Counted from the stretch's first letter, positions 35,097 to 44,727 are shown. The stretch: 64,000 nt of DNA from Streptomyces sp. NBC_00443 (GCF_036014175.1 NZ_CP107917.1:2542001-2606000); one strand, 5' to 3'. Numbers and translations are program-made. Notes: generated by a model not told the origin, from the letters alone.

Positions 35097-36825
35097 TCGA
35101 CCACGTCATCAGGCCGCGCAGTGCGGGCCAGGTGCCGTGGGTGGCGTACGAGCCGCAGTTCGTCCTCTTCGTCAGGCAGTCGAGGGTCTTGGTGACCTCG
35201 GCCGGAGGGACGTGGCCGTTGCCCGCGTTGGTCGAGGCGGGCATGCCGATCGCCACCTGGTCGGGGCGCAGCGGCGGGAAGACGTTGCCCGCGTTGCCCG
35301 CGACCGGGAAGCCGGTCAGCAGCATGTCGGTCATGGCGATGTGGAAGTCGGCGCCGCCCATGGAGTGGTACTGGTTGTCCAGGCCCATGATCGGGCCCGA
35401 GTTGTAGTCCTGGACGTGCAGGAGGGTCAGGTCGTCGCGCAGGGCGTGGATGACCGGCAGATACGCCCCTGCCCTCGGGTCCTGGCCGCCCCACTGGCCG
35501 GTGCCGTAGTACTGGTAGCCGAGCTGGACGAAGAACGTCTCCGGGGCCATGGTCAGCACGAAGTCGTCGCCGTACTTGGCCTTCAGGGACTTCAGGGCCG
35601 AGATGAGATTGACGATCACCGGCGTCTTCGGGTTCTTGAAGTCCGTGTCGTCGGCGTTCAGGGAGAGCGAGTGGCCCTCGAAGTCGATGTCCAGGCCGTC
35701 GAGGCCGTACTCGTCGATGATCCTCGACACCGACGTCACGAAGGTGTCTCGCGCGGCCGTCGTCGTCAGCTGCACCTGGCCGTTCTGGCCGCCGATCGAT
35801 ATCAGCACCTTCTTGCCGGCCGCCTGCTTGGCCTTGATGGCCGCCTTGAACTCGGCGTCGCTCTCGACGTTCGGGCACTCCGCGACCGGGCAGCGGTCGA
35901 AGCGGATGTCGCCCGAGGTGACCGAGGTCGGTTCGCCGAAGGCCAGGTCGATGACGTCCCAGCTGTCGGGGACGTCGGCCATGCGCGTGTAGCCGGAGCC
36001 GTTGGCGAAGCTCGCGTGGAGGTAGCCGACCAAGGCGTGGGCCGGGAGTTCCACAGGGCTGCCAGTGCCCGCGGTCGTCGTCGCGGTCACCGTGGCCGAC
36101 TTCGCCGACTCGCCCGCGTCGTTCACCGCGGCGACCTGGAAGGCGTACGCCGTGGAGGGCGAGAGGCCGCCGATCGTGGCCGAAGTTCCGGTCACCGTCC
36201 GGACCTTGGCGCCGTCGCGGTAGAGGGCGTAGCTCGTCGCACCCGGCACCGCCGACCAGGACAGGGCGACGCTGGACGAGGTGACCGCCCCCGTCCTCAG
36301 GCCGGTCGGGGCGGCGGGCGGCTGGCCGGCGTCCACTCCGGGGCCGGTGAGAGAGATGTCGTCGGCGTTGTAGGCCCCGGTGCCGTACCAGCCGTGGGTG
36401 TAGAGGGTGACGCGGGTGGTGGAGGGGCCCGTCCGGAACGTCGTCGTGAGCTGCTGCCAGCCCGGGGCGGACTGGGTCCAGGCGGAGACGTCGGTGGTGC
36501 CGGTGCCGCTCGCGCCGAGATAGACGTACGAGCCGCGGACGTACCCGGACAGGGTGTACTGGGAGTCCGGCTTAACGGTGACGGTCTGTGCGCACCGGGC
36601 GTTGTCACTGCCGGCCGGGGTGGCCTGGAGGGCCTGACCGCCGCTGCGCACCGGTGAGTTGACGGTCGTACCGGCCGTGCAGGTCCAGCTGTCGAGGCCG
36701 GCTTCGAAGCCGCCGTTGCGCGCGAGGTCCGCGTCGGCCGCACGGGCGGCCGACGAGAGCGCGGTGACGCCGGGCAGGGTGAGTGCCGCGGCGGTCAGGA
36801 AGGCGAGAGGTCTGAAGCGATCCAC
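35035..36825 (-). CDS. Secreted GH18 chitinase with binding module and FnIII domain
   Basis: A 596-residue protein: signal peptide (VDRFRPLAFLTAAALTLPG to about residue 30), an N-terminal carbohydrate-binding beta-sandwich (about 35-165, starting LARNGGFEAGLDSW), a fibronectin type III domain (about 175-255), and a GH18 catalytic domain. The GH18 motif DxxDxDxE is complete in GLDGLDIDFEG, so hydrolysis of chitin is expected. The GTG at 36825 has GGAGG six bases upstream and was preferred to an ATG at 36867. A DasR-like operator lies in its promoter. Its 3' end overlaps the PAP2 gene on the other strand. Confidence 0.93.
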   Translation of the reverse strand: MDRFRPLAFLTAAALTLPGVTALSSAARAADADLARNGGFEAGLDSWTCTAGTTVNSPVRSGGQALQATPAGSDNARCAQTVTVKPDSQYTLSGYVRGSYVYLGASGTGTTDVSAWTQSAPGWQQLTTTFRTGPSTTRVTLYTHGWYGTGAYNADDISLTGPGVDAGQPPAAPTGLRTGAVTSSSVALSWSAVPGATSYALYRDGAKVRTVTGTSATIGGLSPSTAYAFQVAAVNDAGESAKSATVTATTTAGTGSPVELPAHALVGYLHASFANGSGYTRMADVPDSWDVIDLAFGEPTSVTSGDIRFDRCPVAECPNVESDAEFKAAIKAKQAAGKKVLISIGGQNGQVQLTTTAARDTFVTSVSRIIDEYGLDGLDIDFEGHSLSLNADDTDFKNPKTPVIVNLISALKSLKAKYGDDFVLTMAPETFFVQLGYQYYGTGQWGGQDPRAGAYLPVIHALRDDLTLLHVQDYNSGPIMGLDNQYHSMGGADFHIAMTDMLLTGFPVAGNAGNVFPPLRPDQVAIGMPASTNAGNGHVPPAEVTKTLDCLTKRTNCGSYATHGTWPALRGLMTWSINWDRYSNWEFQRTFDGYFG

Positions 36826-36872
36826 AAGTGCCTCCGGGCATGGGGGAAATGGAGGGTGGAGCCGCACACAAC

Positions 36873-36898
36873 TTGGTCCAGACCAATCCGCCTGTCAA
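36873..36898 (-). promoter_or_regulatory. Chitinase promoter with DasR-type dre site
   Basis: TTGGTCCAGACCAA (36873-36886) matches the DasR responsive element and the chitinase-promoter direct repeat (consensus near ACTGGTCTAGACCAGT), missing only the exact centre. It lies directly downstream of a consensus minus-strand -35 TTGACA (36898-36893). DasR is the GlcNAc-responsive GntR regulator of Streptomyces chitinases. Confidence 0.75.
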
Positions 36899-37338
36899 GA
36901 GTCGGCGAGACCCGCCGCCGCCTCGTGCATGGCCAGTTCGAGAAGTGCCGGGTCGGTGAGGGTGCCGGTGCCGTCGGGTGGGACCAGCCAGCGGGTGCCG
37001 CCGATGGCGCGGCCCGGGTACGGAACGACGATCCAGGTGCCGGCCCCGGCCGTACGGATGCCGGTGCCGAGCCAGCGGGCGGCCGTGCCGGGCGGCACGA
37101 AGAAGCCCATGCGCGCGTCGCCGAAGTCGACCAGGACCGGGCCCGGTTGGTCGATGATGCGGGTGAGCACATCGAGGGTCGGATAGCCGAGCTCGCCCGG
37201 CAGGATGAGTACGTCCCAGGCCTTGCCGGCCGGCAGCAGTGCGACCCCGAGAGGATTCCGCTCCCACTCCCAGCGGCAGGCTTCGGGATTCGGCGCAACG
37301 GATGCCAGCCACTCGACCGCCGTCTTCGCCCCTGTCAT
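36895..37338 (-). CDS. Conserved hypothetical protein
   Basis: A 147-residue soluble protein starting MTGAKTAVEWLASV, with a good GGGAGGT ribosome-binding site before the ATG at 37338. Recognisable stretches are WDVLILPGELGYPTLDVL, VDFGDARMGFFVPPGTA and RWLVPPDGTGTLTDPALLE. They suggest a small alpha/beta protein, distantly reminiscent of the N-terminal part of bifunctional primase/polymerase proteins, but I cannot assign a function. No signal peptide or membrane segment. Its stop overlaps the -35 element of the chitinase promoter. It lies 130 bases downstream of the polyamine operon, probably as a separate unit. Confidence 0.7.
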   Translation of the reverse strand: MTGAKTAVEWLASVAPNPEACRWEWERNPLGVALLPAGKAWDVLILPGELGYPTLDVLTRIIDQPGPVLVDFGDARMGFFVPPGTAARWLGTGIRTAGAGTWIVVPYPGRAIGGTRWLVPPDGTGTLTDPALLELAMHEAAAGLADS

Positions 37339-37468
37339 GACGGTGACCTCCCTTTTCCTTGTGGACGCCGATCGCGTCACGAGGAAGAGGGAGGCCTACC
37401 GGCAGGCATTACGCGGGTTCTCACCGCCAGTTTTGGGTGAGCTGAGTCACACACCCGCTGAGTGGGCT

Positions 37469-38896
37469 TCAGCTGTCGAAGCCGAGGCCCAGCCGGTCCA
37501 TCGCCTTGAGCCACAGATTGCGCCGCCCGCCCTGCGCGTCGGCCCGGGCCAGCGACCACTTGGTGAGGGCGATGCCGGTCCAGGCGAACGGCTCCGGCGG
37601 GAAGGGCAGTGGCTTCCTGCGGACCATTTCGAGCTGCGTGCGCTCCGTCCGCTCCCCCGCCAGCAGGTCCAGCATCACGTCCGCGCCGAACCGGGTCGCG
37701 CCGACGCCGAGGCCCGTGAAGCCCGCCGCGTACGCCACGTTGCCCTGGTGGGCGGTACCGAAGAACGCCGAGAAGCGCGAGCAGGTGTCGATCGCCCCGC
37801 CCCACGCGTGCGTGAAGCGGACGCCCTCCAACTGCGGGAAGCAGGTGAAGAAGTGCCCGGCGAGCTTGGCGTACGTCTCCGGACGGTCGTCGTACTCGGC
37901 CCGCACCCGGCCGCCGTACGGGTAGATGGCGTCGTAGCCGCCCCACAGGATGCGGTTGTCGGCGGAGAGTCGGAAGTAGTGGAACTGGTTGGCCGAGTCG
38001 CCGAGGCCCTGGCGGTTCTTCCACCCGATCGACGCGAGCTGGTCCTCGGTGAGCGGCTCGGTCATCAGGGCGTAGTCGTAGACCGGGACGGTGTAGGAGC
38101 GGACCCGCTTGATCAGGTTCGGGAAGATGTTCGTGCCGAGCGCGACCTTGCGGGCGCGGACCGAGCCGTACGGAGTGCGTACGGCCATCCCCGCGCCGTA
38201 CGGCTTCAGGGTGAGGGCGGGGGTGTGCTCGTAGACGCGGACGCCGAGGTCCAGGCAGGCCTGCTTCAGGCCCCACACCAGCTTGGCCGGGTTGAGCATG
38301 GCGACGCCCCGGCGGTCGTAGAGACCCGCCTGGAACGTCGGTGAGTCGACCTGGGCCCGCACCGCCTCGGTGTCCAGGAACTCGACACCCTCGGCCAGGC
38401 CCTTGTCCCGCAACTCCTCGTACCAGTCGCGCAGTTCCGTCGCCTGGTAGGTCTCGGTGGCGACGTCGATCTCGCCGGTGCGTTCGAAGTCGCAGTCCAG
38501 GGAGTAGCGGGCGACCGCCTTCTCGATCTCGTCGAGGTTGCGGGCGCCCAGCTCCTCCAGTTTGTGGATCTCGTCCGGCCAGCGGGTGAGCCCGTTGGGC
38601 AGACCGTGGGTGAGGGAGGCGGCGCAGAAGCCGCCGTTGCGGCCGGAGGCGGCCCAGCCCACCTCGCGGCCTTCGAGCAGCACGACATCGCGCTGCGGGT
38701 CGCGCTCCTTGGCGATGAGCGCGCTCCACAGTCCGCTGTACCCGCCGCCGACGACCAGCAGATCGCAGGTCTCGGCGGTGGTGAGGGCGGGTTCGGGGTG
38801 CGGGCGGCCGGGGTCGTCCAGCCAGTACGGGACCGGCTGGGCGTCGGAGAGTGCCTTCGTCCAGTGATTGCCAGAACTCATGGCGCTTGGGGCCAT
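37469..38896 (-). CDS. FAD-dependent amine oxidoreductase (PuuB/DAO-like)
   Basis: A 475-residue flavoprotein of the D-amino-acid-oxidase superfamily. The dinucleotide-binding motif is LLVVGGGYSGLWSALIAKE, followed by LLEGREVGWAASGRNGGF, and the C-terminal FAD contact is AAGFTGLGVGATRFG. Length and sequence style match gamma-glutamylputrescine oxidase (PuuB). Being the last gene of an operon with a polyamine transporter and an aminobutyraldehyde dehydrogenase, it probably oxidises putrescine or a glutamylated derivative to the aldehyde used by the dehydrogenase. The ATG at 38896 has GGGAG upstream, 21 bases after the potC stop. Confidence 0.85.
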   Translation of the reverse strand: MAPSAMSSGNHWTKALSDAQPVPYWLDDPGRPHPEPALTTAETCDLLVVGGGYSGLWSALIAKERDPQRDVVLLEGREVGWAASGRNGGFCAASLTHGLPNGLTRWPDEIHKLEELGARNLDEIEKAVARYSLDCDFERTGEIDVATETYQATELRDWYEELRDKGLAEGVEFLDTEAVRAQVDSPTFQAGLYDRRGVAMLNPAKLVWGLKQACLDLGVRVYEHTPALTLKPYGAGMAVRTPYGSVRARKVALGTNIFPNLIKRVRSYTVPVYDYALMTEPLTEDQLASIGWKNRQGLGDSANQFHYFRLSADNRILWGGYDAIYPYGGRVRAEYDDRPETYAKLAGHFFTCFPQLEGVRFTHAWGGAIDTCSRFSAFFGTAHQGNVAYAAGFTGLGVGATRFGADVMLDLLAGERTERTQLEMVRRKPLPFPPEPFAWTGIALTKWSLARADAQGGRRNLWLKAMDRLGLGFDS

Positions 38897-38917
38897 GATT
38901 TCAACTCCCTACAGGGT

Positions 38918-39718
38918 TTATGCCTTTTGCTTGTTACGGCGGTTTCCGATGGCCATGGAGGCCAGGACGAACAGTACGGCGATGATGAACATGGCCGTAC
39001 CGATGACATTGATCTGAACGGGCGTTCCGCGCTGGGCCGAGCCCCAGACGAACATCGGGAAGGTGACGGTGGAGCCCGCGTTGAAATTGGTGATGATGAA
39101 ATCGTCGAAAGAGAGCGCGAAGGCGAGCATCGCGCCCGCCGCGATTCCCGGGGCGGCGATCGGCAGGGTGACCCGGACGAACGTCTGGAAGGGGCCGGCG
39201 TACAGGTCCTGCGCGGCCTGTTCCAGCCGCGGGTCCATCGACATCACGCGCGCCTTCACCGCCGTCACGACGAAGCTCAGGCAGAACATGATGTGCGCGA
39301 TGAGGATCGTCCAGAAGCCGAGCTGAGCGCCCATGTTGAGGAACAGGGTGAGCAGCGAGGCGGCCATGACGACCTCGGGCATCGCCATCGGCAGGAAGAT
39401 CAGCGAGTTGATGGCGCCCCGCGCGCGGAAGCGGTACCGGACCAGCGCGAAGGCGATCATCGTGCCCAGCAGCGTGGCGCCGAGGGTCGCCCAGAACGCG
39501 ATCCGGAGGCTGACCGACAGCGAGCCGCACAGGTCGGAGACACCGCACGGGTCCTGCCAGGCGGCCGTGGAGAACTCCTGCCATTCGTAGTTGAAGCGCC
39601 CCTTCGGCTTGTTGAAGGAGAAGATCGTCACGATGACATTGGGCAGGAGGAGATAAGCGAGCGTCAGCAGTCCCGCGATGACGACGAGATTGCGCTTGAG
39701 CCAGTTGACGAAGGTCAT
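38918..39718 (-). CDS. potC: Polyamine ABC transporter permease (PotC-like)
   Basis: A 266-residue inner-membrane permease with six helices. The EAA loop reads RLEQAAQDLYAGPFQTFVRV before TLPIAAPGIAAG, as in PotC/YdcV of the spermidine/putrescine class. SFDDFIITNF is also typical of this family. The ATG at 39718 immediately follows the potB stop (TAA then ATG with no gap), indicating coupled translation. It works with PotA, PotB and PotD encoded upstream. Confidence 0.9.
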   Translation of the reverse strand: MTFVNWLKRNLVVIAGLLTLAYLLLPNVIVTIFSFNKPKGRFNYEWQEFSTAAWQDPCGVSDLCGSLSVSLRIAFWATLGATLLGTMIAFALVRYRFRARGAINSLIFLPMAMPEVVMAASLLTLFLNMGAQLGFWTILIAHIMFCLSFVVTAVKARVMSMDPRLEQAAQDLYAGPFQTFVRVTLPIAAPGIAAGAMLAFALSFDDFIITNFNAGSTVTFPMFVWGSAQRGTPVQINVIGTAMFIIAVLFVLASMAIGNRRNKQKA

Positions 39719-40648
39719 TTAAACCAGATCCTCCGTGCCGGACCTGCGGATGTAGACCGTCACCATGACGAGGATGGCGGCCATGAGGATGAAGGAAAGA
39801 GCCGCGGCCGTCGGATAGTCCAGAATCCGCAGGAACTGCGTCTGGATGACGTTTCCGACCATACGGGTGTCCGTGGAGCCGAGCAGGTCCGCGTTGACGT
39901 AGTCACCGGCCGCCGGAATGAAGGTCAGCAGCGTGCCGGAGACGACGCCCGGCATCGACAGCGGGAAAGTGACCTTCCGGAAGACGGTGACCGGCTTGGC
40001 GTACAGGTCGCCGGCCGCCTCGTGCAGCCGGGGGTCGATGCGCTCCAGTGAGGTGTAGAGCGGCAGCACCATGAACGGCAGGAAGTTGTACGTCAGACCG
40101 CAGACCACCGCGAGCGGTGTGGCCAGCACACGGTCGCCCTCGGTCATGCCGAGCCAGCTGGTGACGTCCAGGACGTGCAGCGTGTTGAGGGCTCCGACGA
40201 CCGGGCCGCCGTCCGCGAGGATCGTCTTCCAGGCGAGGGTGCGGATCAGGAAGCTGGTGAAGAACGGCGCGATCACCAGGATCATGATCAGGTTCCGCCA
40301 GCGGCCCGCCCGGAAGGCGATGAGGTAGGCGAGCGGATAGCCGAGGACCAGGCACAGGATCGTCGCCGAGCCGGCGTAGAGCACCGAGCGCAGGAACTGC
40401 GGGTAGTAGTCGGACAGGGCGTCCCAGTAGGTCGCGAAGTGCCAGGTGACCTGGTAGCCCTCCTCCAGCGAGCCCGTCTGCACGGACGTGGAGGCCTGGT
40501 AGATCATCGGCAGCGCGAAGAAGACGACCAGCCAGAGGATGCCGGGCAGCAGGAGCCAGTAGGGCACCAGGCGCCCGCGTTTGCGGGGCGGCTTCTTCTC
40601 CGGGGCGGTCGGGGAGAGAGGCGGGGGCGCCTCGGTGACTGTCGCCAT
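39719..40648 (-). CDS. potB: Polyamine ABC transporter permease (PotB-like)
   Basis: A 309-residue permease with a Pro/Lys-rich cytoplasmic N-terminus (about 30 residues) and six helices starting YWLLLPGILWLVVFFALPM. The EAA loop is RLHEAAGDLYAKPVTVFRKV with TFPLSMPGVVSGTLL. The ATG at 40648 shares one base with the potA stop (TGATG), and its own TAA abuts the potC ATG. It is the partner of PotC in the importer channel. Confidence 0.9.
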   Translation of the reverse strand: MATVTEAPPPLSPTAPEKKPPRKRGRLVPYWLLLPGILWLVVFFALPMIYQASTSVQTGSLEEGYQVTWHFATYWDALSDYYPQFLRSVLYAGSATILCLVLGYPLAYLIAFRAGRWRNLIMILVIAPFFTSFLIRTLAWKTILADGGPVVGALNTLHVLDVTSWLGMTEGDRVLATPLAVVCGLTYNFLPFMVLPLYTSLERIDPRLHEAAGDLYAKPVTVFRKVTFPLSMPGVVSGTLLTFIPAAGDYVNADLLGSTDTRMVGNVIQTQFLRILDYPTAAALSFILMAAILVMVTVYIRRSGTEDLV

Positions 40649-41802
40649 CAGACCGCCGCCTCTTCCTGGATGCCGGCGTCGATGTCCTGGGCGGCATCAA
40701 GGCCGAAGGTGTGCGCGGGGTTCCAGTGCAGGACGACCTCGGCGCCGGGTACGAGCCGGTCGTCGCGGTCGATGTTCTGGGCGTAGACCTCGAACTCGGG
40801 GCAGACGGGACTGTCGATGACGTACTGCGTGGAGACGCCGATGAAGGAGGAGTCCGCGATCCTGCCGGTGATGCGGTTGCGGCCCTCGGGTATCTCGCCC
40901 GCCTCGTCGGCATGCGTGAGGGTGATCTTCTCGGGGCGCACGCCGACCAGCACCTTGCCGCCGGTCGCCGTGGCCGCGCTGCACCGCGCCTCGGGCAGGA
41001 CGAGCTTGCCGCCGGCCGCCTTCAGCACGATGTCGTCGCCGCTCTTGGTGTCGACCTCGGCCTCGATGAAGTTCGAGGTGCCGAGGAAGTTGGCGACGAA
41101 CGTCGTGCGCGGGTTCTCGTAGAGGTCGGTCGGCGAGCCGAGCTGCTCGACGCGGCCCGCGTTCATCACGGCGACCGTGTCGGCCATCGTCATGGCCTCC
41201 TCCTGGTCGTGCGTGACATGGACGAAGGTGATGCCGACCTCGGTCTGGATGCGCTTGAGCTCCAGCTGCATCTGGCGGCGCAGCTTGAGGTCGAGGGCGC
41301 CGAGGGGCTCGTCGAGGAGGAGCACCTTGGGGGTGTTGATCAGCGCGCGGGCCACGGCGACGCGCTGCTGCTGGCCACCGGAGAGCTGGTGCGGCTTCTT
41401 GCGGGCCTGCTCGCCGAGCTGGACGAGGTCGAGCATCTCGTCGACCTGCTTCTTCACGCTCTTGATGCCGCGCCGGCGCAGGCCGAAGGCGACGTTCTCG
41501 AAGATGTCGAGGTGCGGGAAGAGGGCGTAGGACTGGAAGACCGTGTTCACCGGCCGCTTGTACGGCGGGAGCGCGGTCACGTCCTGCTCGCCGAGGTGGA
41601 CGGTGCCGGAGGAAGGTTCCTCCAGGCCGGCGATCATGCGCAGGGTGGTGGTCTTGCCGCAGCCGGAAGCGCCGAGCAGGGCGAAGAAGGAGCCCTGGGG
41701 CACGGTCAGGTCGAGCGGGTGTACGGCATGGAAGGAGCCGTAGGTCTTGGCTATGCCGGAGAGGCGGACGTCGCCGCTGTTGTCGTTCGTCATGGTGGTC
41801 AC
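40648..41802 (-). CDS. potA: Polyamine ABC transporter ATPase (PotA-like)
   Basis: A 384-residue ATP-binding subunit. Walker A is GASGCGKTT, the signature motif [15 protein letters not shown], Walker [13 protein letters not shown], and the switch His lies in [12 protein letters not shown]-terminal TOBE-type regulatory region (about 250-380) is present, as in PotA. It energises PotB/PotC. The GTG at 41802 overlaps the potD stop by four bases (GTGA), favouring it over the ATG nine bases later. Confidence 0.93.
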   Translation of the reverse strand: MTTMTNDNSGDVRLSGIAKTYGSFHAVHPLDLTVPQGSFFALLGASGCGKTTTLRMIAGLEEPSSGTVHLGEQDVTALPPYKRPVNTVFQSYALFPHLDIFENVAFGLRRRGIKSVKKQVDEMLDLVQLGEQARKKPHQLSGGQQQRVAVARALINTPKVLLLDEPLGALDLKLRRQMQLELKRIQTEVGITFVHVTHDQEEAMTMADTVAVMNAGRVEQLGSPTDLYENPRTTFVANFLGTSNFIEAEVDTKSGDDIVLKAAGGKLVLPEARCSAATATGGKVLVGVRPEKITLTHADEAGEIPEGRNRITGRIADSSFIGVSTQYVIDSPVCPEFEVYAQNIDRDDRLVPGAEVVLHWNPAHTFGLDAAQDIDAGIQEEAAV

Positions 41803-43046
41803 GCCCCTGTGAGCTTCGCGAACTTCTCTTCGTAGGCCGTCTCTTCCTTCGAGCTCAGAGAGCGGAAGGCGCGGGAGGCGGCCTGCATGGCCTTGTCGGG
41901 GAGGATCAGCGGGTTGTTCGCCGCGTCCTCGTCGATCTTCGCGAGCTCTTCCTTCACGCCGTCCACGGGACAGACGTAGTTGATGTAGGCGGCGAGCTCG
42001 GCGGCGGGCTTCGGCTCGTAGTAGAAGTCGATGAGCCGCTCGGCGTTCGTCTTGTGACGGGCCTTGTTGGGAATCAGCATGTTGTCGCTGGACGTCATGT
42101 AGCCGCTGTCCGGGATGAGGAAGTCGATGTCCGGGCTGTCGGCCTTGAGCTGCACGACGTCGCCGGCCCAGGCGAGGCAGGCCGCGAAGTCTCCGCTGGT
42201 GAGGTCGGAGGTGTAGTCGTTGCCGGTGAACCGGCGGATCTGCTTGTTGTCGACGGCCTTCTGGAGCCGGGCGATCGCCGCGTCGTAGTCGTCGTCGGTG
42301 AACTTGGCGGGGTCCTTGCCCATGTCGAGCAGGGTCATCCCGATGGTGTCGCGCATCTCGGTGAGGAAGCCGACGCGGCCCTTGAGCTTGGGGTTGTCGA
42401 GCAGGTCGGAGACCGTCTTCACCTCGACGCCGTCGAGCGCCTTCTTGTTGTAGGCGATGACGGTCGAGATGCCCTGCCAGGGGTACGAGTACGCCCGTCC
42501 CGGGTCCCAGTCGGGGTTGCGGAACTGCTGGGACAGGTTCGCGAAGGCGTGCGGCAGGTTGGACGGGTCGAGTTTCTGGACCCAGCCCAGGCGTATCAGG
42601 CGCCCGGCGAGCCAGTCCGTCAGGACGACGATGTCGCGCCCGGTCTCCTGGCCCGCCGCGAGCTGCGGCTTGATCTTCCCGAAGAACTCGTTGTTGTCGT
42701 TGATGTCCTCGGTGTACTTGACCTTGATGCCGGTCCGCTTCGCGAACTGCTCAAGCGTCGGGTGGTGCTTGCCGCTGTCGTCGACGTCCATGTACTCGGT
42801 CCAGTTGGAGAAGCTGACCTGCTTCTCCTTCGCCGAGTGGTCCTCGGCGGACGTGCCGCCCTCGGTCTTGCCGGCCGCGGGGATCCCGCAGGCACTGAGC
42901 GTCCCCAGTCCGCCCACCGCGAGAGCGCCGCCGGTGGAGGCGCGCAGCAGGGAACGGCGGGTCATGGCGGCCCGGCCGTTGCGCAGGCTGCGCCGCATGG
43001 CGGCCACTTGGGCCGGGGACAGGCGGTCGGGCTCGTACTGCTCCAT
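41799..43046 (-). CDS. potD: Polyamine-binding lipoprotein (PotD-like)
   Basis: A 415-residue extracellular binding protein. The N-terminus has an unusually long cytoplasmic stretch (about 28 residues) before a twin-arginine leader MTRRSLLRAS and a lipobox LGTLSACG. The mature part starts SFSNWTEYMD, the N-terminal strand of PotD/PotF proteins, and contains GKIKPQL and IRRFTGNDY. It is second in the operon after the aldehyde dehydrogenase. A paralogue with the same organisation is encoded at 53634-54824. The 145-base gap upstream (43047-43191) contains imperfect CCGGTCCGG-rich repeats and no clear promoter. Confidence 0.9.
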   Translation of the reverse strand: MEQYEPDRLSPAQVAAMRRSLRNGRAAMTRRSLLRASTGGALAVGGLGTLSACGIPAAGKTEGGTSAEDHSAKEKQVSFSNWTEYMDVDDSGKHHPTLEQFAKRTGIKVKYTEDINDNNEFFGKIKPQLAAGQETGRDIVVLTDWLAGRLIRLGWVQKLDPSNLPHAFANLSQQFRNPDWDPGRAYSYPWQGISTVIAYNKKALDGVEVKTVSDLLDNPKLKGRVGFLTEMRDTIGMTLLDMGKDPAKFTDDDYDAAIARLQKAVDNKQIRRFTGNDYTSDLTSGDFAACLAWAGDVVQLKADSPDIDFLIPDSGYMTSSDNMLIPNKARHKTNAERLIDFYYEPKPAAELAAYINYVCPVDGVKEELAKIDEDAANNPLILPDKAMQAASRAFRSLSSKEETAYEEKFAKLTGA

Positions 43047-43191
43047 GCGCGTGGTGCCCTTTCGGGAGATCGGGAGGGAGGGGAGGCCGGTCGCGGGGAG
43101 GGGCATCCGGCCGCGCCGAGCTGTTCCGGTCCGGTCCGGCATCCCGCCTGGTCCAGTCCGCTCAGGCCGGGGCCGGTCCCGTCCGGTCCGG

Positions 43192-44727
43192 CTATCGGTC
43201 CCCGAAGACGGTGCGATGCCAGTCCTTCCTGGCGGCCGCCGTGTTGTCGAACATGACGTGCTTGATCTGCGTGTACTCCTCAAAGGAGTACACGGACATG
43301 TCCTTGCCGAAGCCGGACGCCTTGTAGCCGCCGTGCGGCATCTCGCTGATGATCGGGATGTGATCGTTGACCCACACACAGCCCGCCTGGATCTCGCGGG
43401 TGGCGCGGTTCGCCCGGTAGACGTCACGGCTCCAGGCGGAGGCGGCGAGCCCGTACGGGGTGTCGTTGGCGAGCCGGATCCCGTCATCGTCGGTGTCGAA
43501 CGGCAGAACGACAAGGACCGGGCCGAAGATCTCTGACTGGACGATCTCGCTGTCCTGGGCGGCGTCGGCGACCAGGGTGGGCCGATAGTACGCACCGTTC
43601 TTGAGATCGCCCTGCGGTGCCTCACCGCCGGTCACCACGCGCGCGTAGGCACGCGCACGGTCGACGAACCCGGCGACACGGTCGCGCTGGACGTGCGAGA
43701 TGAGGGGCCCGAGATCGGTGCCGGGGCTGAAGGGGTCGCCGAGGCGGACGCTCTCCATGAGGGCGGCGGTGCGCGAGACGAACTCTTCGTAGAGCGGCCT
43801 CTGCACATACACGCGCGTGGCGGCCGTGCAGTCCTGCCCGGTGTTGATGAGCGAGCCTGCGACGGCGCCGTTGGCGGCGGCTTCCACGTCGGCGTCGTCG
43901 AAGACGACGAAGGGCGCCTTGCCGCCCAGCTCCAGGTGGAGCCGCTTCACCGTGGCCGTGGCGATCTCGGCGACGCGCTTGCCCACGGCGGTGGAGCCGG
44001 TGAAGGAGGTCATGGCCACGTCGGGATGGCCGACGAGATGCTCGCCTGCCTCCTTGCCGGTCCCGGTGATGATGTTGATGACGCCGTCGGGGATGCCGGC
44101 GTCCGTGGCGGCCTGGGCGAAGAGGAGCGAGGTGAGAGGGGTGAGCTCGGCGGGCTTGAGCACGATGGTGTTGCCCGCGGCGATCGCCGGGAGGACCTTC
44201 CAGGCGGCCATCTGGAGCGGGTAGTTCCAGGGGGCGATGGACCCGACGACGCCGATGGGTTCGCGGCGGACGTAGGAGGTGTGGTCGCCGGAGTACTCCC
44301 CCGCGGACTGCCCGGCGAGGTGGCGGGCGGCGCCCGCGAAGAAGGAGGTGTTGTCGATCGTGCCCGGCACGTCGAACTCACGGGTCAGCTTCAGCGGCTT
44401 CCCGCACTGCAGGGACTCCGCGCGGGCGAAGTCCTCGGCGCGCTCGGCGAGGACGGCGGCGAAGCGGTGCAGCGCGTCCGAACGCTCGCCCGGGGTGGCT
44501 GCGGCCCAGGCGGGGAACGCCTCGCGCGCGGCGGCGACGGCGGCGTCGACGTCCTCGGTGCCGGCCAGGTCGTATGTGTAGACCTCTTCGCCGGTGGCGG
44601 GGTCGACGACGGCGTGCGTACGGCCCGAGGTTCCCTTCACCAGACGGCCCGCGATGAACTGCGCGCCATCCGCGAAGCGGTCTTGGGCCGGGAATCGTTC
44701 CGGGGTGGCGGTGCCCGGGTTGTGCAT
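43192..44727 (-). CDS. Gamma-aminobutyraldehyde-type dehydrogenase
   Basis: A 511-residue aldehyde dehydrogenase. The catalytic Cys is in NTGQDCTAATR, the Glu base in LHLELGGKAP, the nucleotide loop in TSFTGSTAVGK. These stretches and the C-terminal EMPHGGYKASGFGKDMS match PatD/PuuC-type aminoaldehyde dehydrogenases, which oxidise 4-aminobutanal to GABA. The ATG at 44727 has GGAGGAG upstream. It is the first gene of an operon continuing with potD, potA, potB, potC and an FAD-dependent amine oxidase. An inverted repeat at 44841-44876 in its promoter region is the probable control site. Confidence 0.9.
   Translation of the reverse strand: MHNPGTATPERFPAQDRFADGAQFIAGRLVKGTSGRTHAVVDPATGEEVYTYDLAGTEDVDAAVAAAREAFPAWAAATPGERSDALHRFAAVLAERAEDFARAESLQCGKPLKLTREFDVPGTIDNTSFFAGAARHLAGQSAGEYSGDHTSYVRREPIGVVGSIAPWNYPLQMAAWKVLPAIAAGNTIVLKPAELTPLTSLLFAQAATDAGIPDGVINIITGTGKEAGEHLVGHPDVAMTSFTGSTAVGKRVAEIATATVKRLHLELGGKAPFVVFDDADVEAAANGAVAGSLINTGQDCTAATRVYVQRPLYEEFVSRTAALMESVRLGDPFSPGTDLGPLISHVQRDRVAGFVDRARAYARVVTGGEAPQGDLKNGAYYRPTLVADAAQDSEIVQSEIFGPVLVVLPFDTDDDGIRLANDTPYGLAASAWSRDVYRANRATREIQAGCVWVNDHIPIISEMPHGGYKASGFGKDMSVYSFEEYTQIKHVMFDNTAAARKDWHRTVFGDR

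Noticed and set aside
43047..43191. CCGGTCCGG-rich stretch between the aldehyde dehydrogenase and potD as a regulatory repeat
   Set aside because: The copies are irregular and could be ordinary GC-rich spacer. No defined palindrome or consensus was found.
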